Made by a program: the position numbers and the translations under genes
Shown here: positions 28,435 to 36,201 of the stretch, piece by piece
How the letters are laid out: each line of letters starts with the position of its first letter
Position numbering within the stretch: position 1 is the stretch's first letter
The notes under the pieces: generated by a model
The model's database searches: none
What the model saw: only the letters and a program-made list of their open reading frames with translations
What the model was told of the DNA's origin: nothing
DNA from: Salipiger abyssi
GTDB taxonomy: Bacteria; Pseudomonadota; Alphaproteobacteria; Rhodobacterales; Rhodobacteraceae
Assembly: GCF_017311415.1 (NCBI RefSeq)
Contig: NZ_JAEKIS010000023.1
Span: 1 to 60,330 of the forward strand
Direction of reading: 5' to 3'
Length of the DNA: 60,330 nt

Positions 28435-29215
28435 CTCTTTCCACCCTGTCCGTTGCCTCGGAATGCGTCCGGGCAAGTTGATCAGGTTTTGAGATAAATC
28501 GCACCCCGCGCAGAGCAAGCAATGCCGCCTGCCAATGGATAAGCGCCATGGTTTTCTGTGCCTGAAACGGGTGCCGCCACTTTGCGCGGCGCAGCGAGGC
28601 GCGGGTGAGTTCGCGGGCGGGGCCGGCCATGGAGGTGCGAAACCGTAGCGCGCCGTCGCTGCCGATCCAGTCGACCCAGGCGCCGAACCGGCCCGGCCCG
28701 GGATCGAAGCGGAACACATAGCGCCCCTCGCGCGGCAGGAAGGGCGAGACGTGAAAGATCTTCTCGCCGGAAATCCGATCGGAGCGCTGGATGGGCCGGT
28801 TGTCGTCGTGGCGGCAAAGATAGTGGTGCCGCTCGCCAAAGGTGTTCGAGACCTCGGCCAGCACCGCCCGTAGCCCCCCGGCATCGCGCGCCAGCCAGAA
28901 GCTCACCGGGTTGAACCCGTAGCCCGTGCTGCGCGGCATGGTGATGACCGTCACCTCGCAATGCCCGAGCCCCACGGGGCGCAGGTGGCTGTCGATGAAG
29001 GCGCTCATCCCGGTGCCGTCGCGCGGGCCGTAATCGCGGGTGCGCAGCGACCAGAGCCCGGCGCGGTCGGGCCGGATCGGCAGGGTGCCGGCCTCCAGCG
29101 CCGCGACGGGCAGCGCCAGAAACTGGGTGCGGTAGCGAAAGCTGCGCTCGGCATCGCCCGAGCGGGCATGCCAGATCGCGCAATCCACCAGCGCCCCCTG
29201 CCAGAGATCGCTCAT
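28427..29215 (-). CDS. DUF1365 domain protein
   Basis: A 262-residue DUF1365 protein. Typical motifs include YGFNPVSFWLARD, EVSNTFGERHHYL and KIFHVSPFLP. The family regularly accompanies Cfa-type methyltransferases and FAD oxidoreductases in ECF-sigma operons. In the Rhodobacter furan fatty acid pathway such partners perform desaturation and oxygen insertion, though I recall rather than see which does which. The ATG at 29215 overlaps the preceding stop by four bases, and the end overlaps cfa by eight bases. Confidence 0.9.
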   Translation of the reverse strand: MSDLWQGALVDCAIWHARSGDAERSFRYRTQFLALPVAALEAGTLPIRPDRAGLWSLRTRDYGPRDGTGMSAFIDSHLRPVGLGHCEVTVITMPRSTGYGFNPVSFWLARDAGGLRAVLAEVSNTFGERHHYLCRHDDNRPIQRSDRISGEKIFHVSPFLPREGRYVFRFDPGPGRFGAWVDWIGSDGALRFRTSMAGPARELTRASLRRAKWRHPFQAQKTMALIHWQAALLALRGVRFISKPDQLARTHSEATDRVERDA

Positions 29216-30528
29216 GCCGCCACCTCGGGCGCGGCAACCTCGGGCGCGGGTTTGACCGGCGCCTCCTCGGCCCGGGGATCGGCCCCGAGCGGCCAGTCAT
29301 GCCCCAGCGCCTGCGCCACGCGCAGCGCCGACAAGAGCCCGTCCTCGTGAAAGCCGTGCCGTGTCCAGGCGCCGGCATAATGGATGCCGCCGCGCCCCTG
29401 AATCTCCGGCAGTCGCGCCTGCGCGGCCAGCGCGGCGCTGTCATATTGCGGGTGATGCAGTATCGCCTCGTCATGGATATGCTGCGGCTCGGTCTCGGGG
29501 TTGAGCGTGACGATGAGCGGACGCTCGGTTTGCAGGTTCTGCAAGCGGTTCATCCAGTAGGACAGGCTGATCGGCCGGTCGCTGAGCGCGTGCGACTGCG
29601 CGGTGACATAGTTCCACGACGACCACAGCGCCCGCCGACGCGGCATGAAGCGCGGATCGGAATGCAGCACCATGCGGTTCGGCTCGGTGCGCATGGCGCC
29701 CAGCACAGCGCGCTCGTCGGGATCGGGACGCGAGAGCAGCGGCAGCGCCTGCGGCGCGTGGGTGGCAAAGATCACCCGGTCAAAACGCTCGGCGCCGCGC
29801 GCACTCATCACCTGCACACCATCCGGCCCGCGTGCCACCGCCTGCACCGGGCAGCCCAGCCGCAGCTCTGCCGGCGTATCGTCGAGCAGCGCCTGCACAT
29901 AGCGGGCCGAGCCGCCCGCCACGGTCAGCCATTTCGGCTGGGCGTTCACCGTCAGCAGCCCGTGGTGATCGAAGAAGCGGATAAAGCTCGCGGCGGGGAA
30001 ATCCAGCATGTCGCGGGTGGGGGTGGACCAGATCGCGCCGGAAATCGGCATCAGGAAGCGGTCGCGGAATTCCGTGCCCAGCCCCAGCCGGTCGATCAGG
30101 TCGCCGATGCTGCCGCGCGTCGCCGCATGCGCCGGAGCCACGCGGAAGAACCGCAGGATATCGCCGATCATCCGCCAGTGCGACGGATCGGCAAAGCGGC
30201 GTTTCTGCGCGAACATGTCGAGCGCGGCGGTGGTGCCGTATTCATAGGCCCCACCGCCAAAGCTCGCGGCAAAGCTCATGTCGCTGGGGGCCAGATCGAC
30301 GCCAAGATGCTCCATAAGCGGGATGAACAGCGGATAGGTGCGCCGGTTGCAGACGATGAAACCGGTATCGACATCGACCCCCTCGGCCCGCGCCGTGCGC
30401 GCATGCCCGCCCGGGCGCTCCTCCGCCTCGAAGAGAACCACATTGTGATGCGGTGCGAGCAGCCAGGCAGCCCCCAGCCCCGAGATACCGCTCCCGATGA
30501 TCGCGACGTTCAATCCCCTGGTTGTCAC
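29212..30528 (-). CDS. FAD-dependent oxidoreductase (amine-oxidase/desaturase-like)
   Basis: A 438-residue flavoprotein with an N-terminal dinucleotide-binding motif VAIIGSGISGLGAAWLL (about 8-24) and the GGHART FAD-contact motif near residue 40. The C-terminal FAD segment GIHYAGAWTRHGFHEDGL is near 396. It resembles the flavin protein of Cfa/DUF1365 clusters, proposed as acyl-lipid desaturase. The C-terminal tail has a short duplicated APEVA repeat. The start is GTG at 30528. It heads a five-gene operon controlled by an ECF-like promoter at 30563-30588, divergent from the sigma gene. Confidence 0.85.
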   Translation of the reverse strand: MTTRGLNVAIIGSGISGLGAAWLLAPHHNVVLFEAEERPGGHARTARAEGVDVDTGFIVCNRRTYPLFIPLMEHLGVDLAPSDMSFAASFGGGAYEYGTTAALDMFAQKRRFADPSHWRMIGDILRFFRVAPAHAATRGSIGDLIDRLGLGTEFRDRFLMPISGAIWSTPTRDMLDFPAASFIRFFDHHGLLTVNAQPKWLTVAGGSARYVQALLDDTPAELRLGCPVQAVARGPDGVQVMSARGAERFDRVIFATHAPQALPLLSRPDPDERAVLGAMRTEPNRMVLHSDPRFMPRRRALWSSWNYVTAQSHALSDRPISLSYWMNRLQNLQTERPLIVTLNPETEPQHIHDEAILHHPQYDSAALAAQARLPEIQGRGGIHYAGAWTRHGFHEDGLLSALRVAQALGHDWPLGADPRAEEAPVKPAPEVAAPEVAA

Positions 30529-30562
30529 CTTTGCCTCGCTTTGCCATTGTCTCGGGGATAGG

Positions 30563-30588
30563 GACGGAGCGGCTTACGAAAAGGTTGC
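30563..30588 (-). promoter_or_regulatory. ECF-type promoter of the FAD/DUF1365/cfa/SDR operon
   Basis: On the minus strand GCAACC (30588-30583), a 16-base spacer and CGTC (30566-30563) lie 34 bp before the GTG start of the FAD gene. A near-identical element precedes the DUF2177 gene. The layout matches ECF-sigma promoters in general; the pairing with the neighbouring sigma factor is inferred. Confidence 0.65.
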
Positions 30589-30630
30589 AGCCCGGGCGCG
30601 AAAACCGCGCAAAAAGAACGGCAGAGGCGG

Positions 30631-31173
30631 ATGACGGATCAGACCGAAGAGCTTGCGGCCCTGCTGGCACGCGTGGCGCTGCGCGACCGTGCCGCCTTTG
30701 AGACGCTATATTCTGTCGCCTCTCCGAAACTTTTTGCGATCTGTCTTCGTCTCCTCAAGGACCGCCGTGAGGCGGAGGATGCCCTTCAGGACGTGTTCAT
30801 GAAGATCTGGAACAATGCCGACCGTTACCTGCCCGATATCGGCAGCCCAGCCGCCTGGCTGAACACGGTCGCACGCAATCACGCCATCGACCGGCTGCGC
30901 GCCCGCAAGAGCGCGGTGGGGATTGAGGCCGCCGAGACGGTGCCCGATCCCTCTCCCGGCCCGGAGGCCGCGGCGATCACCCGGTCCGAGGGCCGCCGCA
31001 TCGACGATTGCCTCGCCGCCCTGCTGCCCGACCGCGCCGAGGCGGTGCGCCGCGCTTATGTCGAGGGTGAGAGCTATCGCGAGCTGTCGGACCGTTTCAG
31101 CGTGCCGCTCAACACGATGCGCAGCTGGCTGCGCCGCAGCCTGATCCAGTTGCGGGAGTGTCTCACGCCATGA
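30631..31173 (+). CDS. ECF RNA polymerase sigma factor
   Basis: A 180-residue sigma-70 family protein with region 2 (DRAAFETLYSVASPKLFAICLRLL ... AEDALQDVFMKIWNNADRY, about 20-85) and region 4 (CLAALLPDRAEAVRRAYVEG ... YRELSDRFSVPLNTMRSWLRR, about 125-172). It lacks region 3, as ECF factors do. The partner anti-sigma gene follows with an ATGA overlap, resembling SigK/RskA pairs more than RpoE/ChrR. The divergent operon and DUF2177 gene carry a matching promoter, making them likely targets. No such promoter is seen before the sigma gene itself. Confidence 0.92.
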   Translation: MTDQTEELAALLARVALRDRAAFETLYSVASPKLFAICLRLLKDRREAEDALQDVFMKIWNNADRYLPDIGSPAAWLNTVARNHAIDRLRARKSAVGIEAAETVPDPSPGPEAAAITRSEGRRIDDCLAALLPDRAEAVRRAYVEGESYRELSDRFSVPLNTMRSWLRRSLIQLRECLTP

Positions 31174-31850
31174 CCGACGCAGCCTCCCCTCTCGGCGAAG
31201 ACGACATCGCGCTGGCCGGCGAATACGTGCTCGGCACGCTGGAGCTCGACGAGCGCCGCGCCATCGCGCGCCGCATCGCGCAGGACAGCGCCTTTGCGGT
31301 CGAGGTCGCGCGCTGGGAGGCGCGGCTCGACCCGCTGGCCGACGAGGTTCGCCCCATCGCACCGCCCGCCCATGTCTGGAAAGGCGTCGAGCGCGGGCTT
31401 TTCGGCGCGCCGCGCGCCCGTGCCGGGCTCTGGGGCTGGTTCGCCGGCGCCTCCGGCCTCGCAGCCGCGCTGCTGGCGGCGGTGCTGTGGCTGGGCGAGC
31501 CGCTGCCGACCCAACAGGGGCCGCTCTGGATCTCCGACATGGTGTCTGAGGATGGCGAGGTGCGGCTGGCAGCGCTCTATGACGAGGGGCGCGGCGAGAT
31601 GCGCGTTTCCATGGGCGGCGACGGCCCGGGCGACGGGCGCGATTTCGAGCTGTGGCTGATACAGGGCGATGCGGTGATCTCGCTCGGTGTGATGCCGCAT
31701 GAGGGCCAGGCCGCGATGCCGATCCCCGAAGACCTGCGCGATCTCGTCGCCAATGCCACGCTCGCCATCACCGACGAGCCGACCGGCGGCTCGCCCACGG
31801 GCGTGGCTACCGGCCCCATCGTCGCCGCAGCGCCGCTGCGCCGGATCTGA
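31170..31850 (+). CDS. RskA-type membrane anti-sigma factor
   Basis: A 226-residue protein with an N-terminal helical anti-sigma region (ALAGEYVLGTLELDERRAIARR, about 11-35). One transmembrane helix follows (about 90-108, GASGLAAALLAAVLWLG), then a periplasmic RskA-like beta domain containing FELWLIQGDAVISLGVMP. No cysteine and no H-x3-C-x2-C zinc motif is present, so it is not a ChrR/ZAS-type sensor. Signal transduction probably involves regulated proteolysis or the periplasmic domain. ATG 31170 is chosen over a GTG at 31158 because GGGAG is too close to the latter. It converges with the P-type ATPase gene. Confidence 0.87.
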   Translation: MTDAASPLGEDDIALAGEYVLGTLELDERRAIARRIAQDSAFAVEVARWEARLDPLADEVRPIAPPAHVWKGVERGLFGAPRARAGLWGWFAGASGLAAALLAAVLWLGEPLPTQQGPLWISDMVSEDGEVRLAALYDEGRGEMRVSMGGDGPGDGRDFELWLIQGDAVISLGVMPHEGQAAMPIPEDLRDLVANATLAITDEPTGGSPTGVATGPIVAAAPLRRI

Positions 31851-31853
31851 CGC

Positions 31854-34562
31854 TCAGCGCTCCGCAGCAGCGTTGCGGCGGAAGGCCAGGCGCATCTGCT
31901 TTTCGGTCTCGACCAGCGCAAAGAACACCACGCCCACCCCGACGATCAGCACCCCGTCGTGGAACGGCACCGGCTGCGTGCCGAACACCGCCTGAAGCGG
32001 CGGCAGATAGGTGACCGCGAACTGCGCGGCGGTAACCGTGATCACGCAGAGCCAGACCACCGGCGTGCCGCGCACCGCCGCAAGGGTCAGCGAGGTGCCA
32101 TAGATGTTGCGGATGAAGAACAGGTGGAAGATCTCCAGCGCCACCAGCATGTTCATCGCCATGGTCTGCGCCAGTTCCGGCGCATGCCCCTCGTCGATGG
32201 CATAGGCATAGATCCCGAACACCGCGACGACAAAGAGCAGCGAGACCAGCACCACATGCCAGACCAGCCCGCCGGTGAGCAGCGACTCGCCGCGCGACCG
32301 GGGCGGCCGGCGCATGGTGCCGCTCTCCGAAGGCTCGAAAGCCAGCGCGAGGCCGAGCGTGACGGCGGTGATGAGATTCACCCAGAGGATCTGCACCGCG
32401 GTGATCGGCAGGGTCATGCCCAGGAACAGCGCCACGATGATGGTCATCGCCTCGCCGGCGCTGGTGGGCAGGTTCCAGCTGATCACCTTCTTGATGTTGT
32501 CATAGACCGTGCGCCCCTCGCGCACCGCCGCCGCGATGGTGGCGAAATTGTCGTCTGCCAGCACCAGCTCGGCGGCCTCCTTGGCGGCCTCGCTGCCCTT
32601 ACGGCCCATGGCGATACCGGCATCGGCGCGTTTCAGCGCCGGTGCGTCGTTCACCCCGTCGCCGGTCATCGCCACGGTAAGACCGCGCGATTGCAGCGCC
32701 GCCACCAGCCGCAGCTTGTGCGCCGGCGAGGTGCGGGCAAAGATGTCGGTGGCAAGCGCCGCGTCGGCCAGTTCGGTGTCGTCCAGCAGTTCGATCTGGG
32801 CGCCGGTCAGCACGCGGTCATGGTTCGTCAGACCGATCTGGGCGCCGATGGCGCGGGCGGTGGCAGCGTGGTCGCCGGTGATCATCTTGACCGCGATCCC
32901 CGCCGCCTGACACTCGGCCACCGCCGCGACCGCCTCGTCGCGCGGCGGATCGACCAGACCGACCAGCCCGATCAGCGTCAGCTTGCCCTTGAGCGCCTCC
33001 ATCCCGAATCCGGCCTCGCCCTCGCCGATCTCGCCCACCGCGACGGCAATCACCCGCTGACCCTCGGACGCCAGCCTCTCCACCGTCTCGTGCCAGTACC
33101 CGGGATCGAGCGGCGCGGTGCCGCCGCCGGGCATGCGCTGATCGGCGCAGAGCCGCAGCACCGCCTCGGGCGCACCCTTGGCGTGGATGCGGCGGCGGCC
33201 ATCGGGGTCGCGGTGCAGCACCGCCATATAGCGATGCGCCGCGTCGAAGGGGATCGCGTCGAGCCGCTCCCAGTCGGAGAAGGGGTCCGCCCCCTGACCG
33301 GAGATCTTGCCCGCCAGCGCCACCAGCGCGCCCTCCATAGGGTCGCCCTCGACCCGCCAGCCCGCTTCGCCCTCATGCAGCACCGCGTCGTTGCAGAGCC
33401 CGGCCGTCAGCGCGAATTCGGTGAGCACCGCATGCTCGGCGGGGTCCGCATCGGCGTCGCGCCAGCGCACTGCGCCCTGCGGCGCGTAGCCGTCGCTGTC
33501 GACCGCATAGACGTGTTCAGCCGCCGCCAGCGAGGACACCGCCATTTCGTTGCGCGTTAGCGTGCCGGTCTTGTCCGAGCAGATCACCGAGACCGCGCCC
33601 AGCGTCTCGATGGCCGGCAGGCGGCGGACGATGGCGTTGCGGTTGGCCATTGCACGCACGCCGACCGCGAGCGTGATGGTCAGCACGGCGGGCAGGCCCT
33701 CGGGGATCGCCGCCACCGAGAGGCCGACCACCGCCATGAACAGTCCGCCGAACTCCAGATGCCAGACATAATAGCCATAGGCGAGCACGCTGGCGGCGAC
33801 GATCAGGATGAACACCGTCAGCCAGCGCGCAAAGATATCCATCTGATGCACCAGCGGCGTGGTCAGGGTCTCGACCCCCGCCAGCATGCCGCTGATATGG
33901 CCGATCTCGGTCTGTGCGCCGGTGGCGGTCACCACGCCGCGCCCGGTGCCCGCCGCGATCAGCGTGCCGCTGTAGAGCATCGAGGCGCGATCACCCAGCG
34001 CGGCATCGGCGGCGACAGGCTCGGTGCCCTTGTCCACCGGCACGGATTCGCCCGTGAGCACCGCCTCCTCGGCCTTGAGCCCGCGCGCCTGCAACAGTCG
34101 CAGATCGGCGGGCACGCGGTCGCCCGCCTCCAGCAGCACGATATCGCCGGGCACCAGATCGGCGGCGTCGAGGCTGACCCGCTGACCGCCGCGCAGCGCC
34201 GCGCTGTGCGGCGCCAGCATGCCCCGGATCGCGCCCATGGCCTGCTCGGCGCGGCCCTCCTGGATGAAGCCGATCACGGCGTTGACCACCACCACGGCGA
34301 CGATCACGCTGGTATCCACCCAGTGCTGGAGCAGACCGGTCACCACCGCCGCGCCGATCAGCACATAAATCAGCACATTGTTGAACTGCTGTAGAAAGCG
34401 CCAAAGCAGACCGGGCTGCGGCGGCTCGGGCAGGCGGTTGGCGCCATGCGTCTCGCGCCGCGCCTCCGCCTCCTCCGGCGTCAGCCCGCCGGCATCGGCC
34501 CCGAGCGCCGCCAGCGCCTCGGACACGGTTGCCGCGTGAAGATCCTTCGCATCGCCTGTCAT
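31854..34562 (-). CDS. P-type cation-transporting ATPase (PacL/SERCA-like, type II)
   Basis: A 902-residue pump. Key elements are the N-terminal cation-ATPase domain (SEALAALG ... GLTPEEAEARRETHGANRL), the phosphatase loop with TGES, the transmembrane ion motif PEGLP near residue 300 and the phosphorylation site DKTGTLT near 345. A hinge MTGDGVNDAPAL is near 620, and C-terminal helices complete the pump. PEGLP favours Ca2+ or related divalent transport, but Na+/K+ or Mg2+ cannot be excluded. ATG 34562 has AGGGTGAG upstream; the longer frame is unlikely. An FNR-like box at 34751-34764 lies about 190 bp before the start. Confidence 0.9.
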   Translation of the reverse strand: MTGDAKDLHAATVSEALAALGADAGGLTPEEAEARRETHGANRLPEPPQPGLLWRFLQQFNNVLIYVLIGAAVVTGLLQHWVDTSVIVAVVVVNAVIGFIQEGRAEQAMGAIRGMLAPHSAALRGGQRVSLDAADLVPGDIVLLEAGDRVPADLRLLQARGLKAEEAVLTGESVPVDKGTEPVAADAALGDRASMLYSGTLIAAGTGRGVVTATGAQTEIGHISGMLAGVETLTTPLVHQMDIFARWLTVFILIVAASVLAYGYYVWHLEFGGLFMAVVGLSVAAIPEGLPAVLTITLAVGVRAMANRNAIVRRLPAIETLGAVSVICSDKTGTLTRNEMAVSSLAAAEHVYAVDSDGYAPQGAVRWRDADADPAEHAVLTEFALTAGLCNDAVLHEGEAGWRVEGDPMEGALVALAGKISGQGADPFSDWERLDAIPFDAAHRYMAVLHRDPDGRRRIHAKGAPEAVLRLCADQRMPGGGTAPLDPGYWHETVERLASEGQRVIAVAVGEIGEGEAGFGMEALKGKLTLIGLVGLVDPPRDEAVAAVAECQAAGIAVKMITGDHAATARAIGAQIGLTNHDRVLTGAQIELLDDTELADAALATDIFARTSPAHKLRLVAALQSRGLTVAMTGDGVNDAPALKRADAGIAMGRKGSEAAKEAAELVLADDNFATIAAAVREGRTVYDNIKKVISWNLPTSAGEAMTIIVALFLGMTLPITAVQILWVNLITAVTLGLALAFEPSESGTMRRPPRSRGESLLTGGLVWHVVLVSLLFVVAVFGIYAYAIDEGHAPELAQTMAMNMLVALEIFHLFFIRNIYGTSLTLAAVRGTPVVWLCVITVTAAQFAVTYLPPLQAVFGTQPVPFHDGVLIVGVGVVFFALVETEKQMRLAFRRNAAAER

Positions 34563-34750
34563 CGTCTCACCCTGTAACGCCGCTGCTGGAACGGCTCTTG
34601 CGGTTCGGGCGGGCCACCCGTGCAAGGCGGCGCCGGACCCGTGAGTCTTTCGGAGGTTTGCTACCGGAAGGGGTATCAGCAGGCCTGTCGCGTGCAATGC
34701 TTCCGGAGGGCTTTTTGCAGCGCAGCATAGCCCGGGGACATGCCGCGAAT

Positions 34751-34764
34751 ATGATGCAGATCAA
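34751..34764. promoter_or_regulatory. FNR/FnrL-like box upstream of the P-type ATPase
   Basis: ATGATGCAGATCAA matches TTGAT-N4-ATCAA with one mismatch in the left half. It lies upstream of the ATPase gene and overlaps the stop codon of the next gene. This placement suits oxygen-responsive control of the pump, though the distance to the start codon (about 190 bp) implies a long leader or a secondary role. Confidence 0.5.
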
Positions 34765-36080
34765 CTATTAAGCGAACTGCCCCCGGTCACGCCCGGATCC
34801 GCCGGAGGCAGCGGCTCGGCCCGCACCAGCAGCCGGTCGATCCGGTTGCCGTCCATATCGACGACCTCGAACAGCCAGTCGCCGATGCGCACGGTCTGGC
34901 CCGTCGCCGGCAGGCCGGGCACCCGGTCGAGCACCAGCCCGGCGACGGTCTGATACTCGGGCGCCGGCTCGGCGGGCATGCCGGTGCGGGCGGTGAACTC
35001 GTCCACCGGCATGCCGCCGGCGACAAGGAAAGACCCGTCCTCCCGCGTCACCAGCTCGGGCTCGTCCGGATCGGACTCGTCAAACCCGCCGGCGATTGCG
35101 CCGAGAATGTCCATCGGGGTGATGATGCCGTCGAAATGGCCGTATTCGTCATAGACCAGCAGCATGTGGCCGGGCGAGGCGCGGAGCTGCTCGACCGCCT
35201 CCAGCGCCGGCAGCGCATCCTGGATCACGATGGCCGGTCGCAGCAGCGTGCGCGCATCCACCCCGTCATCGGGCACGGTGAGCAGGTCGCGGCTGTGAAG
35301 CACGCCGACGATGTCATCGGCGCCGCCGTCGCGGAAGGGCAGCCGGGAATGGCCCGAATCGCGGAACCGCTCGCGCAGCACCGCCACCGACTCGCCGGCC
35401 TCGGCGATGGCCACCTCGTGGCGCGGCGTCATCAGCCCGCGCGCACGGCGATCGGCGAGACGCATGACGCCGCCGATCAGCTCAGTCTCCTGCCGCTCGA
35501 TCACGCCGGCATCGGCGGCCTCGGTGATCAGCAGGTGAATGTCCTCGTCGCTGACGCCGGTGTCGCGCTCGCCGGACTGGCCCAGCAGTTTCAGCAGCAC
35601 CCGGCCCGAGCGGTCGAGCAGCCAGACCAGCGGAGCCGCGACCCGCGACAGCACCAGCATCGCCGGCGCCACCCGCCGGGCCACACCCTCGGGCGCGGCC
35701 AGCGCAATCTGCTTCGGCACCAGTTCGCCGACGACCAGCGACAGGTAGGTGATCGCCACCACCACCAGCCCGACGCCCAGCTCCTGCGCCATTTCGGGCG
35801 GAACACCCAGCGCCGGCAGCCGCTCTGCCAGGCGCCCGCCAAGCGTCGCGCCAGAAACCGCACCGGCCACCACACCCACCAGCGTGATGCCGATCTGCAC
35901 CGTCGAGAGGAACGTGCCCGGCGCCTCGGTCAGTCGCAGCGCGGCAGCGGCCCCGGGCAGACCCTGCTCCGCCTGCGCCCGCAGCCGCCCCGGATTCGAC
36001 GAGACAACCGCCAGCTCGGACATGGCGAGCAGACCGTTGAGGGAGATCAGGGCGAGAAGCGCGAGGATTTCGAGGAACAT
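34761..36080 (-). CDS. Hemolysin-family CNNM/CBS-domain membrane protein
   Basis: A 439-residue protein of the CorC/YtfL/TlyC family. The N-terminal DUF21/CNNM region has three to four helices (1-170, with the GELVPKQIAL motif). A CBS pair follows (about 195-325, PRHEVAIAEAG ... DEYGHFDGIIT), then the C-terminal CorC-HlyC domain (about 340-430). Relatives act in Mg2+/Co2+ efflux or membrane integrity; the hemolysin name is historical. ATG 36080 begins a typical MFLEILALLALISLNG helix; upstream in-frame residues are not hydrophobic and have no family match, and the ribosome binding site is weak. Confidence 0.88.
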   Translation of the reverse strand: MFLEILALLALISLNGLLAMSELAVVSSNPGRLRAQAEQGLPGAAAALRLTEAPGTFLSTVQIGITLVGVVAGAVSGATLGGRLAERLPALGVPPEMAQELGVGLVVVAITYLSLVVGELVPKQIALAAPEGVARRVAPAMLVLSRVAAPLVWLLDRSGRVLLKLLGQSGERDTGVSDEDIHLLITEAADAGVIERQETELIGGVMRLADRRARGLMTPRHEVAIAEAGESVAVLRERFRDSGHSRLPFRDGGADDIVGVLHSRDLLTVPDDGVDARTLLRPAIVIQDALPALEAVEQLRASPGHMLLVYDEYGHFDGIITPMDILGAIAGGFDESDPDEPELVTREDGSFLVAGGMPVDEFTARTGMPAEPAPEYQTVAGLVLDRVPGLPATGQTVRIGDWLFEVVDMDGNRIDRLLVRAEPLPPADPGVTGGSSLNS

Positions 36081-36201
36081 GGATCGGGGCGATACGTCTT
36101 CGGCATGGCGGGCGCCGGCAGCATGGGCCGGATCGGCGGCGAAGTCCAACCGCCTTCGCCCTCGCCCGGCAACTGCCCGCCGGGGCCGCCGAATCCGGGA
36201 G

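Noticed and set aside
30970-31173. ChrR-type sigma/anti-sigma pair
   Set aside because: The anti-sigma protein lacks cysteine and the zinc motif and has a transmembrane helix with an RskA-like periplasmic domain.
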